Shown: piece after piece, positions 49,117 to 58,298 of the stretch | Numbering within the stretch: position 1 is the first letter of the stretch | Layout: each line of letters begins with the position of its first letter | Source: Streptomyces hiroshimensis | GTDB taxonomy: Bacteria; Actinomycetota; Actinomycetes; Streptomycetales; Streptomycetaceae | Assembly (NCBI RefSeq): GCF_014650335.1 | Contig: NZ_BMUT01000001.1 | Location: 1 to 64,000, forward strand | DNA: 64,000 bases | Direction: 5' to 3' | Notes under the pieces: model-generated | Databases searched by the model: none | What the model saw: the letters and a program-made list of their open reading frames with translations, nothing else | What the model was told of the DNA's origin: nothing | Position numbers and translations under genes: made by a program

Positions 49117-50604
49117 ATGCCGCACTCATCCGGGAAACCCGCCTCGGTCCCCCGGCGGTCCGTGCGCCGCCGTGCCGTTCTCGCCGCCGCCGTCACGGCC
49201 CTGCTCGTCGGCGCCGCGGCCCCACCCGCCGCGAACTCCCAGGGCATCGGCGACCGGCTCTTCCCGGATCTCGGCAACCCCGGCTACGACGTGGCCGCTT
49301 ACGACATCAACTTTGACTACCACGGCAACGGCCGGCCGCTCGACGCCGTCACCACCATCGCCGCACGGGCCACCACCGGGCTGGACCGCCTCAACCTCGA
49401 CTTCAGCAACGGCACGGTCCGCTCCGTGACGGTCAACGGCCTGCCCGCCAAGTTCGCCTCCGCCAAGGAGGACCTGGTCGTCACGCCGTCCGTCGCCCTG
49501 CCGGCCGAGGGCCTGTTCACCGTCGTCGTCCGGCACACCAGCGACCCGCGCGACGGCAAGGAAGGCGGCTGGATCCGTACGAAGGACGGGCTGGTCATGG
49601 CCAACCAGGCCGATGCCGCGCACCGTGTCTTCCCGTGCAACGACCACCCCTCGGACAAGGCCCGCTTCACCTTCCGCGTCACCGCGCCCAGGGCCCTGAC
49701 CGTCGTCGCCAACGGGCTTCCGGCGGGCCGTGCGGTCCGCGGGACCAACGCCACCTGGGCGTACCGCAGCGAGCACCCCATGGCCACGGAGCTGGCCCAG
49801 GTCTCCATCGGCCGCTCCGCCGTAGTGCACCGCACGGGGCCGCACGGCCTGCCCGTACGGGACGTCGTCCCCACCGCCGACCGGCAGCGCGTGGAGAAGT
49901 GGACGTCGAAGACGCCCGAGCAGATCGCGTGGATGGAGGGGAAGGCCGGGCCGTTTCCGTTCGAGAACTACGGGCTGCTGATCGCCGACGCGTCGACCGG
50001 TTTCGAGCTGGAGACGCAGACGCTCTCGCTCTTCGAGCGCAGCCTGTTCATCCGGGACGACATCCCCTCCTGGTACCTCGAGTCCATCATGGTCCACGAG
50101 CTCGCACACCAGTGGTTCGGCGACAGCGTCAGCCCGCACAGCTGGTCCGACCTCTGGCTCAACGAGGGGCACGCCACCTGGTACGAAGCGCTGTACGCCG
50201 AGTACAAGGGCGGCCGGACGCTCGACGCCCGGATGCGTGCCGCGTACGAGCACTCCGACGCCTGGCGCGCCGACGGCGGCCCGCCCGCCCTGCCCAAGGC
50301 GCCCGAGCCCGGCAAGCGGACCAGCATCTTCAGGCCCGTCGTCTACGACGGCGGCGCGCTGGTGCTCTACGCGCTGCGCCAGAAGATCGGCACGGCGGCG
50401 TTCGACCGGCTGGAGCGCGAGTGGACCAGTGCCTACCGCGACGCCGACGCCACCACGGAGGACTTCACCGCCGTCGCCTCCCAGGTATCCGGCCAGGACC
50501 TGAAGGAGTTCCTGCAGGCCTGGCTCTACAGCCCGAAGACCCCGCCCATGCCCGGTCACGCCGACTGGAAGGCCGCCCGGACGGCGCCCCGGAAACCCGC
50601 GTGA
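49117..50604 (+). CDS. Secreted M1-family metallopeptidase
   Basis: The 495-residue zinc peptidase has an Arg-rich signal peptide (SVPRRSVRRRAVLAAAVTAL) with an Ala-rich core and probable cleavage after about residue 39. The zinc site is HELAHQWFGD, with His327, Glu328, His331 and Glu350 in WLNEGHATW. The exopeptidase motif of classical M1 aminopeptidases (GAMEN) reads differently here (ASTGFELETQT), as in secreted Streptomyces relatives. The protein is shorter than full M1 aminopeptidases. Start ATG 49117. Confidence 0.9.
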   Translation: MPHSSGKPASVPRRSVRRRAVLAAAVTALLVGAAAPPAANSQGIGDRLFPDLGNPGYDVAAYDINFDYHGNGRPLDAVTTIAARATTGLDRLNLDFSNGTVRSVTVNGLPAKFASAKEDLVVTPSVALPAEGLFTVVVRHTSDPRDGKEGGWIRTKDGLVMANQADAAHRVFPCNDHPSDKARFTFRVTAPRALTVVANGLPAGRAVRGTNATWAYRSEHPMATELAQVSIGRSAVVHRTGPHGLPVRDVVPTADRQRVEKWTSKTPEQIAWMEGKAGPFPFENYGLLIADASTGFELETQTLSLFERSLFIRDDIPSWYLESIMVHELAHQWFGDSVSPHSWSDLWLNEGHATWYEALYAEYKGGRTLDARMRAAYEHSDAWRADGGPPALPKAPEPGKRTSIFRPVVYDGGALVLYALRQKIGTAAFDRLEREWTSAYRDADATTEDFTAVASQVSGQDLKEFLQAWLYSPKTPPMPGHADWKAARTAPRKPA

Positions 50605-50740
50605 CGCTCCGCCGACCACATGGGACCATCGACGGGTCGGCGAGGCCGCCGGCCCGGGAATCTCCGGGGCCGCCCGCGCGTTGTCGACGGTGCGGCCACT
50701 GCATTCGCGGCCGCCACCTCCCAACGATGCAAAGGATCAA

Positions 50741-52234
50741 ATGACCTCCTCTTCTTCCCTTCCCCAGGACCGGCAGAGCCTCCCGGAGAGCCTTCGGGCC
50801 GACGCCCTGATGGAAGAGGACGTCGCCTGGAGCCACGAGATCGACGGGAAGCGCGACGGCGAGCAGTACGACCGCTCCGAGCGAGCGGCCCTGCGGCGCG
50901 TGGCCGGCCTCTCCACCGAGCTGGAGGACGTCACCGAGGTCGAGTACCGGCAGCTGCGCCTGGAGCGCGTGGTGCTGGTCGGCGTCTGGACGTCCGGCAC
51001 GGTCAGGGACGCGGAGAACTCCCTCGCGGAGCTCGCCGCGCTCGCCGAGACCGCCGGTGCCCTGGTGCTCGACGGCGTCGTCCAGCGCCGCGACAAGCCG
51101 GACCCCGCCACGTACATCGGCTCGGGCAAGGCCCAGGAGCTGCGGGACATCGTCCTGGAGTCCGGCGCCGACACCGTCGTCTGCGACGGTGAGCTCAGCC
51201 CCGGCCAGCTCATCCAGCTGGAGGACGTCGTCAAGGTCAAGGTGGTCGACCGCACCGCCCTGATCCTCGACATCTTCGCCCAGCACGCCAAGTCCCGCGA
51301 GGGCAAGGCGCAGGTCTCCCTCGCACAGATGCAGTACATGCTGCCGCGCCTGCGCGGCTGGGGCCAGTCGCTGTCCCGGCAGATGGGTGGTGGCGGCTCC
51401 GGTTCGTCCGGCGGCGGCATGGCCACCCGTGGCCCCGGTGAGACCAAGATCGAGACGGACCGCCGGCGGATCCGCGAGAAGATGGCGAAGATGCGCCGGG
51501 AGATCGCGGAGATGAAGACCGGCCGCGACGTCAAGCGCCAGGAGCGCCGGCGGAACAAGGTCCCGTCGGTCGCCATCGCCGGCTACACCAACGCCGGCAA
51601 GTCCTCCCTGCTCAACCGGCTCACCGGAGCCGGCGTCCTGGTGGAGAACGCCCTGTTCGCCACCCTGGACCCGACCGTGCGCCGGGCGGAGACGCCCAGC
51701 GGGCGGGTCTACACCCTCGCCGACACCGTCGGATTCGTCCGGCACCTGCCGCACCACCTCGTCGAGGCGTTCCGCTCCACCATGGAGGAGGTCGGCGACT
51801 CCGATCTCATCCTGCACGTGGTCGACGGCTCGCACCCGGTGCCGGAGGAGCAGCTGGCCGCCGTGCGCGAGGTCATCCGCGACGTCGGCGCGGTCGACGT
51901 GCCCGAGATCGTCGTGATCAACAAGGCGGATGCGGCCGACCCGCTGGTCCTGCAGCGGCTGCTGCGGATCGAGAAGCACTCGATCGCCGTGTCGGCGCGC
52001 AGCGGAGAGGGCATCGAGGAGCTCCTCGCCCTGATCGACAGCGAGCTGCCGCGCCCCGCCGTGGAGATCGAGGCCCTCGTGCCGTACACCCACGGCTCGC
52101 TGATCGCGCGGGCGCACGCCGACGGCGAGGTCATCTCCGAGGAGCACACCCCGGAAGGCACGCTGCTCAAGGCGCGGGTGCACGAGGAGCTCGCCGCCGA
52201 GCTCCAGCGGTACGTGCCCGCGGCCCGCGGCTGA
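50741..52234 (+). CDS. hflX: Ribosome-associated GTPase HflX
   Basis: The 497-residue GTPase binds the 50S subunit and rescues or splits stalled and hibernating ribosomes. The N-terminal HflX domain has ATYIGSGKAQEL and a glycine-rich linker (GGGGSGSSGGG) before the conserved TRGPGETKIETDRR. G1 is GYTNAGKSSLL at about residues 281-291; G3 DTVGFVRHLP, G4 NKAD and G5 VSARSGEG follow. The C-terminus is longer than in E. coli. ATG 50741 is preceded by AAAGGA. Confidence 0.94.
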   Translation: MTSSSSLPQDRQSLPESLRADALMEEDVAWSHEIDGKRDGEQYDRSERAALRRVAGLSTELEDVTEVEYRQLRLERVVLVGVWTSGTVRDAENSLAELAALAETAGALVLDGVVQRRDKPDPATYIGSGKAQELRDIVLESGADTVVCDGELSPGQLIQLEDVVKVKVVDRTALILDIFAQHAKSREGKAQVSLAQMQYMLPRLRGWGQSLSRQMGGGGSGSSGGGMATRGPGETKIETDRRRIREKMAKMRREIAEMKTGRDVKRQERRRNKVPSVAIAGYTNAGKSSLLNRLTGAGVLVENALFATLDPTVRRAETPSGRVYTLADTVGFVRHLPHHLVEAFRSTMEEVGDSDLILHVVDGSHPVPEEQLAAVREVIRDVGAVDVPEIVVINKADAADPLVLQRLLRIEKHSIAVSARSGEGIEELLALIDSELPRPAVEIEALVPYTHGSLIARAHADGEVISEEHTPEGTLLKARVHEELAAELQRYVPAARG

Positions 52235-52274
52235 CGGCCGTACGCGGGTAAAGAGGTACGAGCGCCGCGGTTAT

Positions 52275-52321
52275 ATGCGGAAGGCCCGCTCCCCGGAATC
52301 CGGGGAGCGGGCCTTCCGCAT
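52275..52321. terminator. Bidirectional terminator between hflX and the serine peptidase
   Basis: A perfect inverted repeat with 22-bp arms (starting ATGCGGAAGGCCCGCTCC, two- to three-base loop) lies between the convergent hflX and peptidase genes. The flanks are only weakly T-rich. Confidence 0.88.
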
Positions 52322-52377
52322 GCTGTGGTGTGCGATGCCGCGCGGCTGCCGCGCCTGCGGCTACCGCTGCGGTGACA

Positions 52378-53568
52378 TCACCGGTTGGCGAACTTCCGGC
52401 TGATGGCGTCGTAGATGCCCTTGGCCTCGGGGCCCAGGCGCGGGCCGGCCAGCCAGGTGCTGTTGGCCGGGCCGATCGAGGTGTTCGAGACCAGCGCCAC
52501 CTTGCCGTCGGGGCCCTTGGCGAACCAGCCGCCACCGGACGAACCACCGGTCATCGTGCAGCCGATGCGGTACATCGTCGGCTGGTTCTGGTCGAGGCTC
52601 AGCCGGCCCGGCCTGTCGATGCAGTCGTACATCTTCTGCCCGTCGAAGGGCGGCGCCGCCGGGTAGCCCCAAGCGCCCATGGACTGGATGGACTTCACCT
52701 GAGGGGCGTTGAAGTCGACCGTGAGGGCGTTGCCGACGGTCTCCTCCAGGGACTTGCCGGAGCCGGCCTCGGGCTTCACGTGCAGCACGGAGTAGTCGTA
52801 CGGGGCACCCGCGCCACCGGTCTCGGCACCCTGCGTGATCCACTGCGCGGAGGTCTGCGCCCAGTCCGCCCACCACACGCCGTACGGAGCGACGTCCTGC
52901 ACCGGCGCGCTGTTGACCTGGGCGCCCGGCAGGCCCTTGTCGTTGTAGGACGGCACGAAGGCGATGTTGCGGTACCAGCCGCCCTTCTTGCCGGCGTGCA
53001 CGCAGTGGCCCGCGGTCCACACCATGTTGGACTTGCCGGGGTGCGCCGGGTCCTTGACGACCGTGGCCGAGCAGACCATGTGGCCCTCGGGGCTGTCGAA
53101 GAAGACCTTGCCGACCGGGGCCGCGTTGTTGTGGTACGGCACGGTGACGGACTTGGCCTGGACCGGCCGCGGCTCGGGGTCGGTCACGCCCTGGTCACCG
53201 GAGGCGCCCGGCGCCGTGCCCGGCGCACCCTGCGTGGCGAGCGTCTTGTCGCTGGGGCGGGCGTCCTTCATCGTGTCGGGCTTCCAGTGGCCCTTGATGA
53301 TCGGGTTGATGAAGTCGCGGGCCTCGCGGAGCCACTGCTCCTTGTCCCAGTTCTTCCAGGCGCCGTTCTTCCACTTCTCCAGGTCCTTCAGGGAACTGGG
53401 AAGGTTCTTGGGCAGCTCGAGGCCCTCGTCGCCCTTCTGCGAGGCGGTTGCGCTGGGCTTGTCGCTCCCCGCGGCCTCGTCGTCGGTCGGGCCGCACGCG
53501 GTGGCGGTCAGCGCCAGCGCGGCCGTCAGAGCGGCCGCGGCCAGCGCAGGCCTGCGGATGGATGGCAT
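52378..53568 (-). CDS. Trypsin-like serine peptidase, lipoprotein
   Basis: The 396-residue exported protein has a lipoprotein signal (about residues 1-24, ending Thr-Ala-Cys-Gly) and an acidic, Lys/Trp-containing linker to about 140. A chymotrypsin-fold domain follows. The catalytic triad is visible as His in WTAGHC, Asp in YDYSVLHV and Ser in TGGSSGGGW. Disulfide-forming cysteines flank the His and precede the Ser. It is probably a cell-surface protease with an unknown target. Start ATG 53568 gives the proper signal peptide; the longer reading does not. Confidence 0.88.
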   Translation of the reverse strand: MPSIRRPALAAAALTAALALTATACGPTDDEAAGSDKPSATASQKGDEGLELPKNLPSSLKDLEKWKNGAWKNWDKEQWLREARDFINPIIKGHWKPDTMKDARPSDKTLATQGAPGTAPGASGDQGVTDPEPRPVQAKSVTVPYHNNAAPVGKVFFDSPEGHMVCSATVVKDPAHPGKSNMVWTAGHCVHAGKKGGWYRNIAFVPSYNDKGLPGAQVNSAPVQDVAPYGVWWADWAQTSAQWITQGAETGGAGAPYDYSVLHVKPEAGSGKSLEETVGNALTVDFNAPQVKSIQSMGAWGYPAAPPFDGQKMYDCIDRPGRLSLDQNQPTMYRIGCTMTGGSSGGGWFAKGPDGKVALVSNTSIGPANSTWLAGPRLGPEAKGIYDAISRKFANR

Positions 53569-53822
53569 GGAGTGGGTCCCCCTGATCGTTCTGTTCGGAC
53601 GTGTCCGCAATGTCGCGGCCACGCTGTGGAGTTGTCATGCACCGCCCCAGCGGGGGAGGCAGGGCCCCACTATGCCGGTGCGTGGGGAGACGGGAACGGG
53701 CGGGTCCATGGTTCCGCTGTGAAGGATCTTGACGGTGAGCCGTGATCCGCCGCGCGCGGCGTCGTTGGTACGTACGGGGGAGTGCCGATCAGCGTTTAGC
53801 AGCAGCAGGAGGAGCCAGAGCC

Positions 53823-55301
53823 GTGGCCTTGACCCAGCTACCGCCTACGGAGCCGTCGGCCGCAGCGTACGAAGGCATCCTCCGGCGGCAGTCGGCCCGC
53901 GAATCGGCCGCCCGTACGTATGCCCGGTCGCTGCCCATCGTGCCGGTGCGCGCCCGGGGGCTGACGATCGAGGGTGCGGACGGCCGGCGGTATCTCGACT
54001 GCCTCTCCGGGGCCGGCTCGCTCGCGCTGGGGCACAATCACCCGGTCGTGCTGGAGGCCATCCGCTCCGTCCTTGACTCCGGCGCGCCCCTGCACGTGCT
54101 CGATCTGGCCACCCCGGTCAAGGACGCCTTCACGGACGAGCTGTTCGCCACGCTGCCCCGGGAGCTGGCGGAGTCGGGCCGCATCCAGTTCTGCGGCCCC
54201 GCCGGCACCGACGCCGTGGAGGCCGCCTTCAAGCTCGTGCGCACCGCGACCGGCCGCGACGGCCTGCTCGCCTTCACGGGGGCCTATCACGGGATGACGG
54301 AGGGGGCGCTCGCCGCCTCGGGCGCGGCGCCGAGCGTGCGGGTGACCAGGCTGCCCTATCCGCAGGACTACCGCTGCCCGTTCGGCGTCGGCGGGGAGAG
54401 CGGGGCGCGGCTCGCCGCCCGCTGGACCGAGAGCCTCCTGGACGATCCCAAGAGCGGGGTGCGCCGGCCGGCCGCGATGATCGTCGAACCCGTGCAGGGC
54501 GAAGGCGGCGTGCTGCCCGCGCCCGAAGGCTGGCTGCGCCGGATGCGCGAGCTCACTGCCGCACGCTCCATCCCGCTCATCGCCGACGAGGTGCAGACGG
54601 GAGTGGGCCGCACCGGGGCCTTCTGGGCGGTCGAGCACAGCGGGATCGTGCCGGACGTGATGGTCCTGTCCAAGGCCATCGGCGGCAGCCTCCCGCTCGC
54701 CGTCATCGTCTACCGGGACGACCTCGACACCTGGCAGCCGGGCGACCACGCCGGCACGTTCCGGGGCAATCAGCTCGCGATGGCCGCAGGAGCGGCGACG
54801 CTGCGCCACGTCAGGGAGAACGGCCTCGCCGAGCGCGCCGCATCGCTGGGCGCGCGCATGCTGGAGCGGCTGCGGCGGATGGCGGGGGAGTACGAGTGCA
54901 TCGGCGAGATCCGCGGGGCCGGGCTCATGATCGGCATCGAATTCGTCGCCCCGGAGGGGGAGGCCGGTCCGGCTCCCGAGGGGCACGACGCCGGTGCCCC
55001 GGACGCGTGGCACCGTCCGGGGCAGGAGCCGGGTGACAACGCTGCCACCGGCCCGCTGCCCGCTTCCCCCGTGCGGGCCGCGGCCGTCCAGCGCGAGTGT
55101 CTGCGCCGGGGCCTGATCGTCGAACTGGGCGGCCGTCACTCCTGCGTCGTCCGCCTCCTGCCGCCGCTGACCATCACCGACGAGCAGACCGAGGCGGTCC
55201 TGGAGCGGCTCGCCGACGCCGTCGCCGCGGTCTGCCGGCCCGGTCGCCGCATCCCCGCCCCGAGCACACCGAAGGAGGCAGGCGCCGCATCCCCGGCCTG
55301 A
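53823..55301 (+). CDS. Diaminobutyrate--2-oxoglutarate aminotransferase (siderophore type)
   Basis: The 492-residue class III PLP aminotransferase has its cofactor Lys284 in VLSKAIGGSLPLAV. FCGPAGTDAVEAAFKLVRTATGR, FTGAYHGMTEGAL and DHAGTFRGNQLAM are typical of diaminobutyrate transaminases (RhbA/Dat). It interconverts aspartate semialdehyde and L-2,4-diaminobutyrate. An Ala/Pro-rich insertion (about residues 380-425) separates the last conserved blocks. GTG 53823 follows GGAGGAG by about nine bases. It is the first gene of the NIS-type cluster. No iron box (TTAGGTTAGGCTAACCTAA-like) was seen upstream. Confidence 0.87.
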   Translation: MALTQLPPTEPSAAAYEGILRRQSARESAARTYARSLPIVPVRARGLTIEGADGRRYLDCLSGAGSLALGHNHPVVLEAIRSVLDSGAPLHVLDLATPVKDAFTDELFATLPRELAESGRIQFCGPAGTDAVEAAFKLVRTATGRDGLLAFTGAYHGMTEGALAASGAAPSVRVTRLPYPQDYRCPFGVGGESGARLAARWTESLLDDPKSGVRRPAAMIVEPVQGEGGVLPAPEGWLRRMRELTAARSIPLIADEVQTGVGRTGAFWAVEHSGIVPDVMVLSKAIGGSLPLAVIVYRDDLDTWQPGDHAGTFRGNQLAMAAGAATLRHVRENGLAERAASLGARMLERLRRMAGEYECIGEIRGAGLMIGIEFVAPEGEAGPAPEGHDAGAPDAWHRPGQEPGDNAATGPLPASPVRAAAVQRECLRRGLIVELGGRHSCVVRLLPPLTITDEQTEAVLERLADAVAAVCRPGRRIPAPSTPKEAGAASPA

Positions 55302-55328
55302 CGCCGCGACGTGCACGCCGTACACCGC

Positions 55329-57290
55329 ATGAACGCATCCACCGGGACCGGTGCTTCCACGGCCGGCCAGGACAGCGATCCGGCCCCCGAGCGGCAGGCC
55401 GTGGTCTCCGCCGTCCCCCGCCAGGGCGGCGGCCCGTGCGGCGGGATCCCGGACACGGGCCCTCCCTGCGCGCCCGACCCTCTGGAACATCCCGACCCCG
55501 CCGTCGCGGCCGACGCCGCCGCCGTGGAGAACCTCCTGCGCTGCTGGGTCCGCGAGACCGGCGTCCCGCGGCCCGGCGGCCCCGAACTGCACCTGCCGCT
55601 CGCCGCGAGCGGGACAGCCCTGCGCGTCCCCGTGGCCTACTGGTCCGCCGCCGGATGGCATCGCTTCGGCCCGCCGGCCCTGGCGGACGGGCCCGGTGAC
55701 GCCCCTGCCGTGGACGCCGTCACCCTCGCGGCGCTCCTCGGCCGCGAAGCCGCCCACCGTGCCGCCCGCGCAGGATGCACCGGCACGGGCGAGACGGCGG
55801 AACTCGTCGGCAGGGTGGCGGACTCCGCGCGCCGTACGGCAGCCTTCCTCGCCGACCGGCGGGCCCGCCCCGCCGACCCGGACGCGGGCGAGCTCTTCCT
55901 CTACGCCGAGCAGTCCCTGCTCCTCGGCCACCCCCTCCACCCCACACCCAAGAGCCGCGAAGGCCTCTCCGACGCCGAGTCGCACGCCTACTCCCCGGAG
56001 CTGCGCGGGGCCTTCCCGCTGCACTGGATGGCCGTCCACCGCTCCCTGCTCGCCATGGACTCGGCGTGGACCGAACGGGGGCGGCCCGTCGACGCCCCCA
56101 CCCTCGCCGCCCGGCTCGCCGGCCCGGAGCTGCGCCTGCCCGAGGACACCGCGGCGCTGCCGCTGCACCCCTGGCAGGCCCATGACGTCCGCAGCCGCCC
56201 CGGCGTCCGCCGGCTCCTGGACGCCGGCCTGCTGCACGACCTCGGCCCCCTCGGCGCGCCCTGGTACGCCACCTCCTCCGTACGGACCGTCCACCGGCCC
56301 GGCGCCCCCGCGATGCTGAAGCTCTCCCTCGGGCTGCGCATCACCAACTCCCGCCGGGAGAACCTCCGCAAGGAGCTGCACCGCGGCGTCGAAGTGCACC
56401 GCCTGCTGCGCAGCGGCCTCGCCGAGCAGTGGCGCGCGGCCTGCCCGGGCGGGCTCGGCTTCGACGTCGTCCGCGACCCAGCCTGGCTCGCCGTGGACAC
56501 CCCCGAGGGCGCCCCGCTGACCGGCCTCGACGCCGTCATCCGCCACAACCCCTTCGGCCCCGGTGACGACGCCGTCTGCCTCGCCGGGCTCGTATCGCCC
56601 CGGCCCTGGCCCGCCGCTGTGCCCCAGAAGCACCCCGGCGGGCCCGGCGGGCGTCCGGCCCTGCGCTCGCGTCTGGCACACATCGTGGCCCGCCTCGCGC
56701 ACCGCACCGGCCGCCCCGCGGGCGCCGTCTCCGCGGAGTGGTTCCTGCGCTATCTGGAGGCGGTCGTGCGCCCCGTGCTCTGGCTGGACGGCGAGGCGGG
56801 GGTCGCCCTGGAGGCCCACCAGCAGAACACGCTCGTCCTCCTGGACCGCGAGGGCTGGCCCGCGGGCGGCCGCTACCGCGACAACCAGGGCTACTACTTC
56901 CGCGCCTCCCGCCGGGACGCCCTCGACCGGCGGCTGCCCGGAATCGGCGCGGAGAGCGACACCTTCGTGTCCGACGAGGTCACCGACGAAAGGTTCACCT
57001 ACTACCTCGGCATCAACAACGTCCTCGGCCTGATCGGGGCGTTCGGCGCGCAGCGCCTCGCCGACGAACAGATCCTGCTGGCCGCACTGCGGCGCTTCCT
57101 CCAGGACGCCGCGTCCGGCCCGGCCGCCGGCCGCTCGACCCTGCCCGCCCGCCTTCTCGAAGCGCCGACCCTGCGCTGCAAGGCCAACATGCTGACCAGG
57201 CTGCAGGGGCTCGACGAGCTCGTCGGCCCGGTCGACACCCAGTCCGTCTACGTCACCATCGCCAACCCCCTGGTCACGTCGGCCCGATGA
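55329..57290 (+). CDS. IucA/IucC-family NIS siderophore synthetase
   Basis: The 653-residue ATP-dependent ligase joins a carboxylate such as citrate to an amine or alcohol. Family hallmarks are GHPLHPTPKSREGLS, LPLHPWQAHDVRS, ATSSVRTVHRP, LKLSLGLRITNSRREN and ALEAHQQNTLVLLD. A ferric-reductase-like C-terminal domain follows. The N-terminal 55 residues are low-complexity and the start is uncertain (ATG 55329, or GTG 55311). It begins 27 bases after the aminotransferase stop. In the rhizobactin pathway the equivalent protein is RhbC. Confidence 0.88.
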   Translation: MNASTGTGASTAGQDSDPAPERQAVVSAVPRQGGGPCGGIPDTGPPCAPDPLEHPDPAVAADAAAVENLLRCWVRETGVPRPGGPELHLPLAASGTALRVPVAYWSAAGWHRFGPPALADGPGDAPAVDAVTLAALLGREAAHRAARAGCTGTGETAELVGRVADSARRTAAFLADRRARPADPDAGELFLYAEQSLLLGHPLHPTPKSREGLSDAESHAYSPELRGAFPLHWMAVHRSLLAMDSAWTERGRPVDAPTLAARLAGPELRLPEDTAALPLHPWQAHDVRSRPGVRRLLDAGLLHDLGPLGAPWYATSSVRTVHRPGAPAMLKLSLGLRITNSRRENLRKELHRGVEVHRLLRSGLAEQWRAACPGGLGFDVVRDPAWLAVDTPEGAPLTGLDAVIRHNPFGPGDDAVCLAGLVSPRPWPAAVPQKHPGGPGGRPALRSRLAHIVARLAHRTGRPAGAVSAEWFLRYLEAVVRPVLWLDGEAGVALEAHQQNTLVLLDREGWPAGGRYRDNQGYYFRASRRDALDRRLPGIGAESDTFVSDEVTDERFTYYLGINNVLGLIGAFGAQRLADEQILLAALRRFLQDAASGPAAGRSTLPARLLEAPTLRCKANMLTRLQGLDELVGPVDTQSVYVTIANPLVTSAR

Positions 57291-57398
57291 CCGGCGCGAG
57301 CCCCGGCCCCGGGCGAACGGGGCCCTTGAGGACACGGGCCCCCGCGGGCCCACGGGATCCCGGACACCGAGGGGATCCTCCGAGAGGAGAGCGTCTCC

Positions 57399-58223
57399 GT
57401 GCCGCCCACCGACCCCAGCGAAGGCCCGGGCACCGGCCCGGGCCCCGACCACCCCGGCTCCCGGACCACCGGCCTTGCGGGCCCGGGCGTCGCTGACGCC
57501 GCCCCCGCCGGCGCCGGCCCGCCGACCGACAACGAGACCACCCTCGAACTGCAGCTGTCCGAAGAGTTCATCGAACTCATCGACCACGGCGCCCCGGAGC
57601 CGGCCGCGATCACCGCGGGCCGCGGGCCCGCCGGGGCCATCGGCCCGGGCTCCGACCTCCTCGACTCCCTCGCCGACTGGGGGCCCGCCGACACCGGTGC
57701 GGGCACCTTCCAGCTCGTGCCGGTCCGTGTCGAGCGCGATCTGCGGCTCATCACGCGCTGGATGAACGACCCGGCCGTCGCGGCGTTCTGGAAGCTGGGC
57801 GGGCCCGAGAGCGTGACCGAGGCCCACCTGCGCGCCCAGACCGGCGGCGACGGCCGCAGCATCCCCTGCCTCGGGGTGCTCGACGGCGTGCCGATGAGCT
57901 ACTGGGAGGTCTACCGCGCCGACCTCGACTCCCTCGCACGCCACTACCCGGCCCGGCCGCACGACACCGGGATCCACCTGCTGATCGGCAAGGTCGCCGA
58001 CCGGGGCCGCGGTGTCGGCACCCGCCTGCTGCGGACCGTCGCCGACCTTGTCCTGGACCACCGGCCGTCCTGCGCGCGCGTCGTCGCCGAACCCGACCTG
58101 CGTAACACCCCGTGCGTCTCCGCGTTCCTGAGCGCAGGCTTCCGGCTGACGGCGGAAATCGACCTTCCGGACAAGCGCGCGGCCCTGGTCGTCCGTGACC
58201 GCGCCCTGCGCACCCTCCTCTAA
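57399..58223 (+). CDS. GNAT acyltransferase, IucB/RhbD-like siderophore type
   Basis: The 274-residue protein has a long disordered Pro/Gly-rich N-terminus (about 105 residues). A GNAT domain of the siderophore acyltransferase type follows: ERDLRLITRWMNDPAVAAFW, MSYWEVYRADLDSLARHY, RGVGTRLLRTV and RVVAEPDLRNTPCVSAFLSAGF. RhbD/IucB enzymes acylate a hydroxylated diamine. GTG 57399 has GAGGAGAG upstream. It lies between the two NIS synthetases. Confidence 0.83.
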   Translation: MPPTDPSEGPGTGPGPDHPGSRTTGLAGPGVADAAPAGAGPPTDNETTLELQLSEEFIELIDHGAPEPAAITAGRGPAGAIGPGSDLLDSLADWGPADTGAGTFQLVPVRVERDLRLITRWMNDPAVAAFWKLGGPESVTEAHLRAQTGGDGRSIPCLGVLDGVPMSYWEVYRADLDSLARHYPARPHDTGIHLLIGKVADRGRGVGTRLLRTVADLVLDHRPSCARVVAEPDLRNTPCVSAFLSAGFRLTAEIDLPDKRAALVVRDRALRTLL

Positions 58224-58298
58224 GACCGCATCTGCCGGTAGGACCGCATCTACCGGCCCGCTGCATTCCCCACCCATCGGCCTACTCAAGGAGCCCCC

